Assembly: GCA_024645155.1 (NCBI GenBank) | Contig: JAHEGF010000143.1 | Location: 1 to 8,344 of the forward strand | DNA: 8,344 nt | Reading direction: 5' to 3' | Source: Phyllobacteriaceae bacterium | GTDB taxonomy: Bacteria; Pseudomonadota; Alphaproteobacteria; Rhizobiales; Rhizobiaceae | Shown here: positions 1-6,435 of the stretch, piece by piece | How positions within the stretch are numbered: position 1 is the stretch's first letter | Layout: each line of letters opens with the position of its first letter | Program-made: the position numbers and the translations under genes | Notes under the pieces: model-generated | What the model was told of the DNA's origin: nothing | Seen by the model: the letters and a program-made list of their open reading frames with translations, nothing else | The model's database searches: none

Positions 1-1087
1 CGACGGCATCTGCGAAACCCGGATCGGCCACCCAGTGCAGGCTGTAGGTTCTGCACGGCATATAGCCCCTGGCCAGCTTGTGCTGACCCTGAGCGCCGGC
101 CTCCACCCGATCCAAGCCTCGCGCAATGGCCAGGTCGATAGCCTGGTAGTAACACAGTTCGAAGTGCAGGCAGTTGTGATGTTCGATGCAGCCCCAGTAG
201 CGACCGAACAGCGTGTTCCGCCCGACAAAGTTCAGTGCGCCCGCAACGTACCGGCCCTCGCGATTGGCCAGAACGAGGGCCATGTCATCGCGCAGCCGCT
301 CGTGGGCCAGATCGAAAAAAGCACGCGTCAGGTATGGCGTTCCCCATTTCCGTGATCCGGTGTCCTGGTAGAATATCCAGAAAGCATCCCAATGCTCCGG
401 TTGCAACTGGTCACCCGTCAATGTTTCGATGCTTCCCCCGAATGCATTGGCCTGCTCGCGCTCTTTCCTGATGTTCTTGCGCTTGCGAGAGGACAGGCTT
501 GCCAGAAAGCCATCAAAATTCCTGTAGCCGTCGTTCTGCCAGTGAAACTGTTGCGTATAGCGGGGCAAAAGTCCCATCGCTGCCCCGGCTTCGACCTCGT
601 CACGAGTACAAAAGGTAATGTGAACCGAGGAGATCCGATTGTCTCCTGCAAGCTGAACAGCGCCCTGCACCAGCGCTGACTGGCCAACCGTCTCATAACC
701 AGGGCGCACCAGAAATCTGCGGCCCGTGGCAGGTGTATGGGGCACGGCGATCTGCAGTTTTGGATAGTAGCGCCCCCCGGCCCTTTCATAGGCGTGCGCC
801 CAGTTGTGATCAAAGATGTACTCACCCTGGCTGTGCAACTTGGCATACATCGGGGCACAGCCAATCAGCAGACCGTCCAGATAGGCCGCAAGGTACTGGG
901 GTTTCCACCCGGTACCGGGACCGACCGAGCCGCTGTCTTCCAGGGTTTTCAGAAATCGATGCGTGGTGAACGGGTCGATCGGGCGCTTCCCATCCCGCGC
1001 CTCGGGGCAGGCGCACGCATCCCAGTCCTCAGCACCGATCTGTGCGAGAGAACTCAGTACTCGTATCTCGATCTGTGCCTGATCCAT
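1..1087 (-). CDS. DUF482/FemAB-like GNAT-fold N-acetyltransferase family protein (3' end beyond the window)
   Basis: The frame runs from ATG at 1087 to the left edge, giving 362 residues without a stop; the C-terminus is missing. It resembles the COG3146/DUF482 family, GNAT-fold proteins related to FemAB aminoacyltransferases and often labelled 'peptidoglycan biosynthesis/recognition'; their substrate is not established. Visible family blocks are YYPKLQIAVPHTPATG (residues 107-122), a basic RKRKNIRKER stretch (201-210), WG-PYL (about 238-243), YWGC (287-290), LHFELCYYQAID (297-308) and GAQGQHKLARGY (321-332). I see no signal peptide or membrane segment, so it is probably cytoplasmic. The start is well fixed: TAG and TAA stops lie just upstream in frame, and a GAGG ribosome site (1093-1096) sits 5 nt before the ATG. 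It follows the phosphodiesterase gene by 44 bp and is probably co-transcribed with it. The family call is firm; the reaction is unknown. Confidence 0.88.
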   Translation of the reverse strand, partial: MDQAQIEIRVLSSLAQIGAEDWDACACPEARDGKRPIDPFTTHRFLKTLEDSGSVGPGTGWKPQYLAAYLDGLLIGCAPMYAKLHSQGEYIFDHNWAHAYERAGGRYYPKLQIAVPHTPATGRRFLVRPGYETVGQSALVQGAVQLAGDNRISSVHITFCTRDEVEAGAAMGLLPRYTQQFHWQNDGYRNFDGFLASLSSRKRKNIRKEREQANAFGGSIETLTGDQLQPEHWDAFWIFYQDTGSRKWGTPYLTRAFFDLAHERLRDDMALVLANREGRYVAGALNFVGRNTLFGRYWGCIEHHNCLHFELCYYQAIDLAIARGLDRVEAGAQGQHKLARGYMPCRTYSLHWVADPGFADAV

Positions 1088-1131
1088 GCCAACCTCGCGC
1101 CCTTACTAATCTGTATCCGGAACCAGGCGGA

Positions 1132-1902
1132 TCAAGATGGCAGCTCGGCCAGATACCCTTCGAAGGTGACGTTGTCGGCCCAGCGGCGGGCTTTTGCCTC
1201 CGCCTTTTTCGAGCGAACGGTCCAGCAGAGAACAGGAACACCATTGGACCGTAAGGCCTGCACGCGCGGTCGCTTCAAATCTGTCGCCTTATGGCTGATG
1301 AACTGGGCGCCACACCAATCGAAATCCAGAATTTCCCGAAGTCTTTTGCAGGTTTTCAACGGGAGGTTCCATTCGACAGGATTATACGGGTCAGTGACGA
1401 GCCCGCGAGACAACTTTGGCGCAAGACGCGCCATTTCCGCAACGCTGTTTGGATTGAAAGACATGACCGCGACCGGACCATCGTAGGCATCCAAAACCGC
1501 CGCCGTGGCAGCTTCCAATGACCCCACATTCGGCCCCATGGCGCGATCCTCGTCCTTCATGTCGAGCAGCAAAGGTACCCTGCCGGACACGAGTTGAAGG
1601 ATGTCCCCGAGAGTCGGGATTGTTTCACCGTTGCCAAACTTCAGCGGCACCGCCGCCGCCTGCGTTGCGGTTATGCCCCGGACAGATCCTTTCGCCGCTG
1701 TCAGTCGATCCAGATCATAGTCATGAAACACCACCGCCTGGTTGTCAGCTGTCAACTGCAGGTCGACCTCGATTCCATAGCCGGCAGCCACCGCAGCGAC
1801 CACCGCGGCGCGGCTGTTTTCCGGTCGTCCATCGGTCACATCGTGCAGGGCGCGGTGCGCGATCGGCGCGCGCAGGAAAGCCGCGTGCAGGCCGCCGCTC
1901 AT
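1132..1902 (-). CDS. Glycerophosphodiester phosphodiesterase (GDPD/UgpQ-type) family protein
   Basis: A 256-residue protein with the GDPD TIM-barrel signature. Enzymes of this family hydrolyse glycerophosphodiesters (deacylated phospholipid head groups) to glycerol 3-phosphate and an alcohol, using a metal ion and two histidines. The expected residues are present: AHR with His16-Arg17, Glu28-Asn29, the metal-binding GIEVD (Glu45, Asp47) and VFHD with the second histidine, His60. In the strand where many relatives have ELK this one has LLLDMKD (Asp114, Lys116), a conservative change. The length is normal for cytoplasmic UgpQ-like enzymes and there is no signal peptide. The ATG overlaps the stop of the RidA-family gene (ATGA), so translation is probably coupled; upstream there is only a weak CAGG, 4 nt away. 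The substrate could be any glycerophosphodiester; activity is inferred from the conserved residues. Confidence 0.92.
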   Translation of the reverse strand: MSGGLHAAFLRAPIAHRALHDVTDGRPENSRAAVVAAVAAGYGIEVDLQLTADNQAVVFHDYDLDRLTAAKGSVRGITATQAAAVPLKFGNGETIPTLGDILQLVSGRVPLLLDMKDEDRAMGPNVGSLEAATAAVLDAYDGPVAVMSFNPNSVAEMARLAPKLSRGLVTDPYNPVEWNLPLKTCKRLREILDFDWCGAQFISHKATDLKRPRVQALRSNGVPVLCWTVRSKKAEAKARRWADNVTFEGYLAELPS

Positions 1903-2354
1903 CGAACCTGAAAAATCCCTTCGATCTCGACGGCAACCCCAAGCGGCAAGGTCGCTCCAACCGCTGAGCGCGAATGACGCCCGGCGTCGCCCAGAACCTC
2001 GACCAAGAAATCCGACGCACCATTCACCACCTTGGGCTGGTCAGTGAAGTCGGCTGTGGAATTCACGAAGCCTGTCAGTTTGACCACGCGCACCAACCGG
2101 TCAAGATCACCGCCACATGCCGCCTTGACCTGCGCCAGAAGCGAAATCGCACAGGACTTGGCCGCAGCTGCGCCCTCTTCAATCGACATTGTGTCACCCA
2201 GTTTTCCGGTGATGAGTCCGTCCGGTCCGGAGGAAATCTGCCCGGATACATAGACGATATCGCCAACCTGCACTGTGGGTACGTAGTTGGCGGCCGGAGC
2301 CGGCGCATTCGGTAGGGTGACGCCAAGCTCCGCCAGTTTCTTTTCAGCACTCAT
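1899..2354 (-). CDS. RidA family protein (YjgF/YER057c/UK114)
   Basis: A 151-residue protein of the Rid superfamily. Archetypal RidA deaminates reactive enamine/imine intermediates released by PLP enzymes and so prevents damage; several other Rid branches have different or unknown activities. Family features visible here are VGDIVYVSGQI (residues 30-40), the GHSRS-like segment HSRSAVGA with Arg129 at the place of the catalytic arginine, and the closing VEIEGIFQV (142-150) with an acidic residue where RidA has its active-site Glu. The N-terminus KLAELGVTLPNAPAPAANYVP resembles the longer RidA-like branch rather than classical E. coli RidA, so deaminase activity is likely but not certain. The start is supported by an AGGAG ribosome site (2362-2366) 7 nt before the ATG. 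It is first in a RidA-phosphodiesterase-acetyltransferase run, and its stop overlaps the next ATG. Probably cytoplasmic. Confidence 0.92.
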   Translation of the reverse strand: MSAEKKLAELGVTLPNAPAPAANYVPTVQVGDIVYVSGQISSGPDGLITGKLGDTMSIEEGAAAAKSCAISLLAQVKAACGGDLDRLVRVVKLTGFVNSTADFTDQPKVVNGASDFLVEVLGDAGRHSRSAVGATLPLGVAVEIEGIFQVR

Positions 2355-2372
2355 TGGTTTGCTCCTGTCTGG

Positions 2373-2386
2373 ACTAAAATCTTAGT
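2373..2386. repeat. Perfect inverted repeat (ACTAA-N4-TTAGT) upstream of the RidA gene
   Basis: The arms ACTAA (2373-2377) and TTAGT (2382-2386) flank a 4-nt centre. The repeat lies just upstream of the AGGAG ribosome site and close to where transcription would start from the possible promoter at 2392-2420, a position typical of an operator. The stem is short, AT-rich and has no run of T after it, so a terminator is unlikely. It could be chance. Confidence 0.35.
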
Positions 2387-2391
2387 GGGCC

Positions 2392-2420
2392 TGTATTTCT
2401 GAATGAGGGTCGAGTCGCAA
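2392..2420 (-). promoter_or_regulatory. Possible sigma-70-type promoter for the RidA-GDPD-GNAT genes
   Basis: Read on the minus strand, TTGCGA (2420-2415) and AATACA (2397-2392) are separated by 17 nt. They lie in the 67-bp gap between the adaptor stop and the RidA ATG, and would give a leader of roughly 30 nt. Both hexamers are imperfect matches, so this is only a plausible assignment. Read-through from the secretion genes is an alternative. Confidence 0.3.
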
Positions 2421-2421
2421 A

Positions 2422-3723
2422 TCATCCTTCTCGGAATGCTTTGGTGAAGTAATCTGACAATGGTTTCACCAGATAGGCCAGAGGCGTTCTGTCCTGTGTC
2501 CGTATGAACGCTTCGACCGGCATTCCAGGAATGAGCACAGTGCCTTCGGGAAGTTTTTCAAGTTCGCCGTCGTTAAGAACGATTTCGGCGCGATAAAAAG
2601 ACACTTGACTGTTTGCGTCCTCAAAAGCGTCCGCAGAGATCTGAACCACGGTGCCGGTCAGTTCAGGGGTTCGGCGTTGGTCGAATGCGGAAAACCGCAA
2701 CGTCACCGACTGACCAACAAAGGTCTTGTCGATGTGGATCGGCTCGACCCGGGCGGCAATCACCAGCGGACGGTCCTGTGGCACCAGATAAAGAACCGGT
2801 TCCGCCGCTCGGATGACGGAACGTGGCGTGTAAACCTGTAGCCCGTAGACAACGCCGGACACCGGCGCACGGATCTCCAGTCTGTCCAGTTGCTCGACAA
2901 TTGACCGACGTTGTTCCGCGAGCTCGATCTCGCGATACTGGAGGTCACGCAGCCGCGTAATCGCCTCTTCCCGGCGTGCGGTACCAAGTTTCAGGATTTC
3001 GATGTCGATTTCGGTGATCCGACCCTCGGCCTGGGCCTCGTTTGCAGCCAGTTCCCCAAGTGTACCATCGAGATTGGCGGCCTCCCGTTGAAGGTTGAGC
3101 ACAGTCGACGCCTGTGCGAGTCCCCGGTCCAAAAGAGATTGCTGATTTGCCAGTTCTCTTTCGATCAAATCAAGTTGACGCCGGAGCGACGCCTGCTGAG
3201 CATCAATGCCTTCGATCTGGTTCGAGATTTGGCCACGGCGCTTTTCCAGCTGCTCTATTTCTCTGTCAATCGAGTCGCGGCGGGCCAGAAACAGACGCTC
3301 CTGACCTTGAATTAGCTCGGCAACTTCCATGCGGCCGGCGGCCGCCTCTATCAGTTCCGACTCAAAAATGATGTTGGTTCGTCCATCACGTTCCGCTTCC
3401 AATCGACCGCGCCGGGCCATTAACTCGAACAGTTGACCCTCGACAACCAATAATTGTGATTTGAGCAACTGGGCATCCAGACGGATCAGGGGGGCCCCGA
3501 TCTCGACGCTGTCGCCTTCATCGACAAGAATTTCGGCGACAACACCGCCGTCGGGATGCTGGACCACCTGGCGGTTGCGATCCACTTCAATGCGTCCAGG
3601 AGCAATCACCGCGCCGGCGATATTCGAAACAGCGGCCCATGTTCCGAATCCGCCGACCAGCAGCAAAAGACCGATGCACCCCAAGAGCATCGGACCTTTG
3701 GCCGACCACATCTGTTTGCTCAT
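2422..3723 (-). CDS. HlyD-family type I secretion periplasmic adaptor (membrane fusion protein)
   Basis: A 433-residue adaptor that would link an inner-membrane secretion ABC protein to a TolC-like outer-membrane channel. Parts in order: short cytoplasmic N-terminus, one membrane segment (about 12-33), first half of the lipoyl/barrel-sandwich domain (about 38-85, with APGRIEVDRNRQVVQHPDGG and VDEGDSVEIGAPLIRLD), a long Glu/Arg/Gln-rich coiled coil (about 90-290), the second lipoyl half (IRAPVSGVVYGLQV, about 294-307), a beta-barrel region, and the C-terminal GMPVEAFIRTQDRTPLAYLVKPL typical of the type I family. The frame is open upstream to 3849, but I chose the ATG at 3723: it overlaps the ATPase stop as ATGA, has GGGAG (3731-3735) 7 nt before it, and gives the normal topology. 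The earlier start would add 42 residues encoded by the ATPase gene in another frame. The gene itself is intact, although its partner is interrupted. Confidence 0.94.
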   Translation of the reverse strand: MSKQMWSAKGPMLLGCIGLLLLVGGFGTWAAVSNIAGAVIAPGRIEVDRNRQVVQHPDGGVVAEILVDEGDSVEIGAPLIRLDAQLLKSQLLVVEGQLFELMARRGRLEAERDGRTNIIFESELIEAAAGRMEVAELIQGQERLFLARRDSIDREIEQLEKRRGQISNQIEGIDAQQASLRRQLDLIERELANQQSLLDRGLAQASTVLNLQREAANLDGTLGELAANEAQAEGRITEIDIEILKLGTARREEAITRLRDLQYREIELAEQRRSIVEQLDRLEIRAPVSGVVYGLQVYTPRSVIRAAEPVLYLVPQDRPLVIAARVEPIHIDKTFVGQSVTLRFSAFDQRRTPELTGTVVQISADAFEDANSQVSFYRAEIVLNDGELEKLPEGTVLIPGMPVEAFIRTQDRTPLAYLVKPLSDYFTKAFREG

Positions 3724-5453
3724 CGAACCGCTCCCATCGCTGCAGTCTGCGCGATTTGACGATGATTTTGCACCATCTCCTTCAGAACCGCGTCTTTGGG
3801 GCCAAACGCGGTACGCATACCGTTTTCCAGAACCAAAAGCGCGTCGCATTCCTGGATCGCGGCCGGACGGTGGGCCATGATCAGGACCGATCGTCCGTCT
3901 GCTTTCAGACCGCGGATTGCTTCGTTCAGAGCCGCTGTACCGATACTGTCGAGGTTCGAATTTGGCTCATCGAGGATCACAATCACGGGATCGTCGTAGA
4001 GCGCCCTTGCGAGGCCGACACGCTGCAACTGACCTCCTGAGAGCCGCCCGCCTCCCGCCGCAATCCGGGTATCGTAACCATCCGGAAGCTGGACAATCAT
4101 GTCATGCGCGGCGGCCTTCTTGGCCGCGGCAACGACCTTGGCGCTGTCCGGTTCCTGACTGAGGCGGGCAATGTTCTGAGCAATCGTTCCTTCAAACAAC
4201 TGAACCCGCTGCGGAAGGTATCCGATGTGTTGGCCGAGAACATCGGGCGCGTACTGATCAAGGCTCGCTGCGTCCAGGCGTATCGACCCGCCTGCCGAGC
4301 GCCAAACGCCTGTAAGAGCTCGGGCCAGGGTAGACTTCCCTGCCCCTGACGGGCCTATCACCCCGACAGCCTGCCCTGGGTCCACGTTAAATGAGACATT
4401 CTTTAGGGCCGCACGCTTTTCGCCTGGTGGAACAACCGTGACACCTTTCAACTCGAGACGGGCTTTCGGTTTTGGAAGCGCCGTTTTTTCGGTTTCTGGC
4501 GGCACCCGTTCCAACAGTTCCGCGAGGTTATTCCACCCTTTGGCCCCGCGTTGCACCATGGCCCACTGGCCAATTGCCAGTTCAATCGGCGCCAGCGCGC
4601 GGCCCAGCAGGATGGATGCCGCAATCATCGCACCCGCCGTCAACTGGTTCTGCAAGACCAGATATGCACCAAGACCAAGCATTGCGGACTGAAGGAATAG
4701 TCGCAGTGTCTTGCTCAAGGACGTGAACGTACCCGAGACATCGTAAGCGTCGACGCTTTTGGATAGTGATTCGTCACGCGCCGCCTTCTACCGGCTGAAA
4801 GCCGCGCTTTGCATACCCATGCTCCGGATCATCTCGGCTTCATTTCGAATTTCGTCGGACATGAGCATTGACTGATGCGCCGCGCTGTTTGCCCCGGCCA
4901 ACGGCTTGCGGGAAAAGAACTGGTTCAGAAATGTGATTAGAATGAGAGTGGCACCGCCTGCGAGTGCAAGTATCCCAAGCCACGGGTGAAACAGCATTAT
5001 CCCAGCCAAGAATAGCGGCGTCCAAGGGATATCAAACACCGTCATGAGGACTGGCGATGAGATCAGACGCTGCACGGCCTCTAGGTCAGCCAAACCAGTT
5101 TGCGCGGCTTCGTCACGAGCGACGACCGACCGGCGCACCATCGCGTCAAAAACCCGTCTGTCCAGCATTGACTGGAAGCGTGCGCCCGCCCGCGCCATGA
5201 TCCTTCCGCGCGAATAGTCAAGAATACCCATGATCCCGTAGAGAAATGCCACCAAAAGCGACAATGCAATGAGGGTCGCTTCAGACCGGCTCCCCAGGAC
5301 ACGATCATAGACCTGCAGCATATAAATCGGCCCGGTAAGCATGAGAAGATTGGCGAAAAAGCTGAACAATCCCACGAACCAGAAAAGCGACCGACTCTGG
5401 CGTCGTGCGTTCACAAGTTCTTCACGTCCTGGTTTTGGCGAGTATGCGGTCAT
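3720..5453 (-). pseudogene. Type I secretion ABC permease/ATPase (PrtD-like), interrupted by an in-frame TAG
   Basis: Without the TAG at 4790-4788 this would be a 577-residue protein, the usual length for PrtD-type exporters that drive secretion of RTX-like proteins. Residues 1-221 carry membrane segments at about 24-45, 60-79, 136-153 and 155-177 and the family hallmark GPIYMLQVYDRVL (41-53). After the stop the same frame continues with KAARDESLSKSV, two further membrane segments (about 250-268 and 271-290) and a complete nucleotide-binding domain: Walker A GPSGAGKST (367-375), Q-loop Gln415, signature LSGGQ (471-475), Walker B VILDE (Asp495, Glu496) and switch His528. All catalytic motifs are intact, so decay, if real, is recent. 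A downstream fragment could start only at a TTG (4718) or later, with no clear ribosome site. The start ATG at 5453 is the only one in frame after an upstream TAA, and lacks a strong ribosome site. Alternatives are a sequencing error, read-through or a split protein. Confidence 0.88.
4788..4790 (-). other. In-frame amber codon (TAG) at codon 222 of the secretion ATPase
   Basis: On the coding strand the codons read GCT TTC AGC CGG TAG AAG GCG GCG CGT. Coding potential continues in the same frame on both sides, so this is a substitution and not a frameshift. In related exporters a tryptophan commonly occupies this place (a pattern like RRW after the GM motif), so a TGG to TAG change (C to T at 4789 on the plus strand) would explain it; that ancestral codon is inferred from memory of the family. 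Confidence 0.9.
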
Positions 5454-5625
5454 CGATTTCTGCTGCCGTCCTAGTACATTTCTGCATCGCTTTATTGCAC
5501 GATCTTGCCAAGATGACAGGCAGTCTGTTTCAAATCGGTCATAAATTGATTAAGTGGTGCCAGCCGGGCGGGAGATCGCACGGACAGCGCTATCAAATCG
5601 TCGATGACCAGTTCCGGGAACACCA
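5454..5625. promoter_or_regulatory. Divergent intergenic region between the secretion operon and mlaA
   Basis: These 172 bp must hold the start signals for both the minus-strand secretion genes and the plus-strand mlaA-mlaC pair. I found no convincing -35/-10 pair in either direction. Fragments such as TTGCAC (5495-5500) and CATAAA (5540-5545) on the plus strand, and TTGAAA (5533-5528) on the minus strand, lack well-spaced partners. An AT-rich patch lies at 5540-5553. The one clear structure is the palindrome at 5502-5514. I see no small gene here. Confidence 0.5.
5502..5514. repeat. Perfect 13-bp palindrome ATCTTG-C-CAAGAT in the divergent region
   Basis: Six-base arms, ATCTTG (5502-5507) and CAAGAT (5509-5514), flank a single C. 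The site lies 49 bp from the ABC gene start and 112 bp from the mlaA start. Its symmetry and its position between divergent genes suit a dimeric repressor or activator, but I do not recognise the motif as a known operator. A 6-bp arm can also arise by chance. Confidence 0.4.
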
Positions 5626-6435
5626 TTGAAAACTGCCCGCATCACAGTCTCTTCCCGCCATTTAAGAGTTTCAGCTTTCATGCTCGTTGCTCTTCTTGCT
5701 GCATGCACAACTCCGGACCCGAACACGCAGTTGCCCGGTGGCGTATTTGACCCGAATGAAGAAACGAACCGACGGATCCACGCGTTCAACCTCGGGGTCG
5801 ACCGGGCGCTCTTCCGACCGACGTCGGTCGGATTTGCCAAAGTTGTTCCCGACCCGATGCAGGACAGCATCAGCTATTTTGCCGACAACCTGAAGATGCC
5901 GGGTCATTTCGTAAACGCAGTATTGCAATGGGATTGGAAAACTGCCGGGCAGGCCACTGCCAGGTTCCTTATTAACTCGACGGTTGGTTTTGCTGGACTG
6001 GCAGACCCGGCAACCGAGTTCGGGCTGCCCGCAGTCGATACCGGCTTTGGTGAAACCCTTCATGTCTGGGGCTTCCCTGCCGGTGCATATGTCGAACTCC
6101 CTTTCTTTGGGCCGTCAACAGAGCGGGATACGATCGGGATCGGCGTCGATCTCTTCCTTAATCCGTGGTCCTATTTGAGTCTGCCTTCCCCGTACAACAG
6201 GTACAGCCTATATAGTGAGATCCTATCGCGCGTAAGTGATCGCGGCCGCTACTCGGCGACTGTCGACTCGATCCTCTATGGCAGCGCGGACAGTTACGCG
6301 CAGGCGCGGCTGATTTATCTCCAAAACAGACGCTTCGAACTGGAAGGCGCGGGCTCCGACTCCTATGTCGACCCGTATGAAGACCCATTCGCCGACGCAA
6401 GTTTAGACCCTTACGAGGACCCCTATGCTGAATGA
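5626..6435 (+). CDS. mlaA: MlaA/VacJ-family outer-membrane lipoprotein (phospholipid removal)
   Basis: A 269-residue lipoprotein. MlaA sits in the outer membrane and takes misplaced phospholipids from the outer leaflet, handing them to periplasmic MlaC. The basic N-terminus, hydrophobic stretch and lipobox LLAAC (Cys27) predict lipidation. The family core follows: FDPNEETNRRIHAFNLGVDR (41-60), a FINSTVGFAGLADPA-like block (about 114-129), the FGETLHVWGFPAGAYVELPFFGP block, and NPWSYL. I chose the TTG at 5626 because an in-frame TGA (5605-5607) closes the frame upstream and the next start, ATG at 5680, would leave only eight residues before the cysteine; GGGA (5616-5619) lies 6 nt upstream. 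The C-terminus is an acidic extension in which DPYEDP occurs twice, 12 residues apart. Its last codons overlap mlaC by 11 bp. The family call is firm. Confidence 0.93.
   Translation: MKTARITVSSRHLRVSAFMLVALLAACTTPDPNTQLPGGVFDPNEETNRRIHAFNLGVDRALFRPTSVGFAKVVPDPMQDSISYFADNLKMPGHFVNAVLQWDWKTAGQATARFLINSTVGFAGLADPATEFGLPAVDTGFGETLHVWGFPAGAYVELPFFGPSTERDTIGIGVDLFLNPWSYLSLPSPYNRYSLYSEILSRVSDRGRYSATVDSILYGSADSYAQARLIYLQNRRFELEGAGSDSYVDPYEDPFADASLDPYEDPYAE

Noticed and set aside
418..864. Minus-strand 148-codon open frame within the DUF482 gene
   Set aside because: It is in a different frame from the DUF482 protein, whose conserved motifs run through the whole stretch; the alternative translation looks like random sequence.
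1115..1132. Possible hairpin ATCCG-N8-CGGAT just after the GDPD stop
   Set aside because: The stem is only 5 bp, the loop is 8 nt and no T run follows, so it is not a convincing terminator; the next gene is probably co-transcribed.
737..1486. Long plus-strand open frame (249 codons) over the DUF482 and GDPD genes
   Set aside because: It lies antisense to two genes with clear family motifs, spans their junction, and its translation shows no recognisable domain; long antisense frames are common in GC-rich DNA.
3724..3849. In-frame upstream extension of the HlyD adaptor by 42 codons
   Set aside because: It would overlap the end of the ATPase gene and add Ser/Arg/Gly-rich sequence unlike the family; the ATG at 3723 has a good ribosome site and an ATGA overlap.
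4788..4790. Frameshift as the cause of the split ABC gene
   Set aside because: The frames on both sides of the TAG are the same (the distance from codon 1 is a multiple of three), so a substitution is enough and no insertion or deletion is needed.
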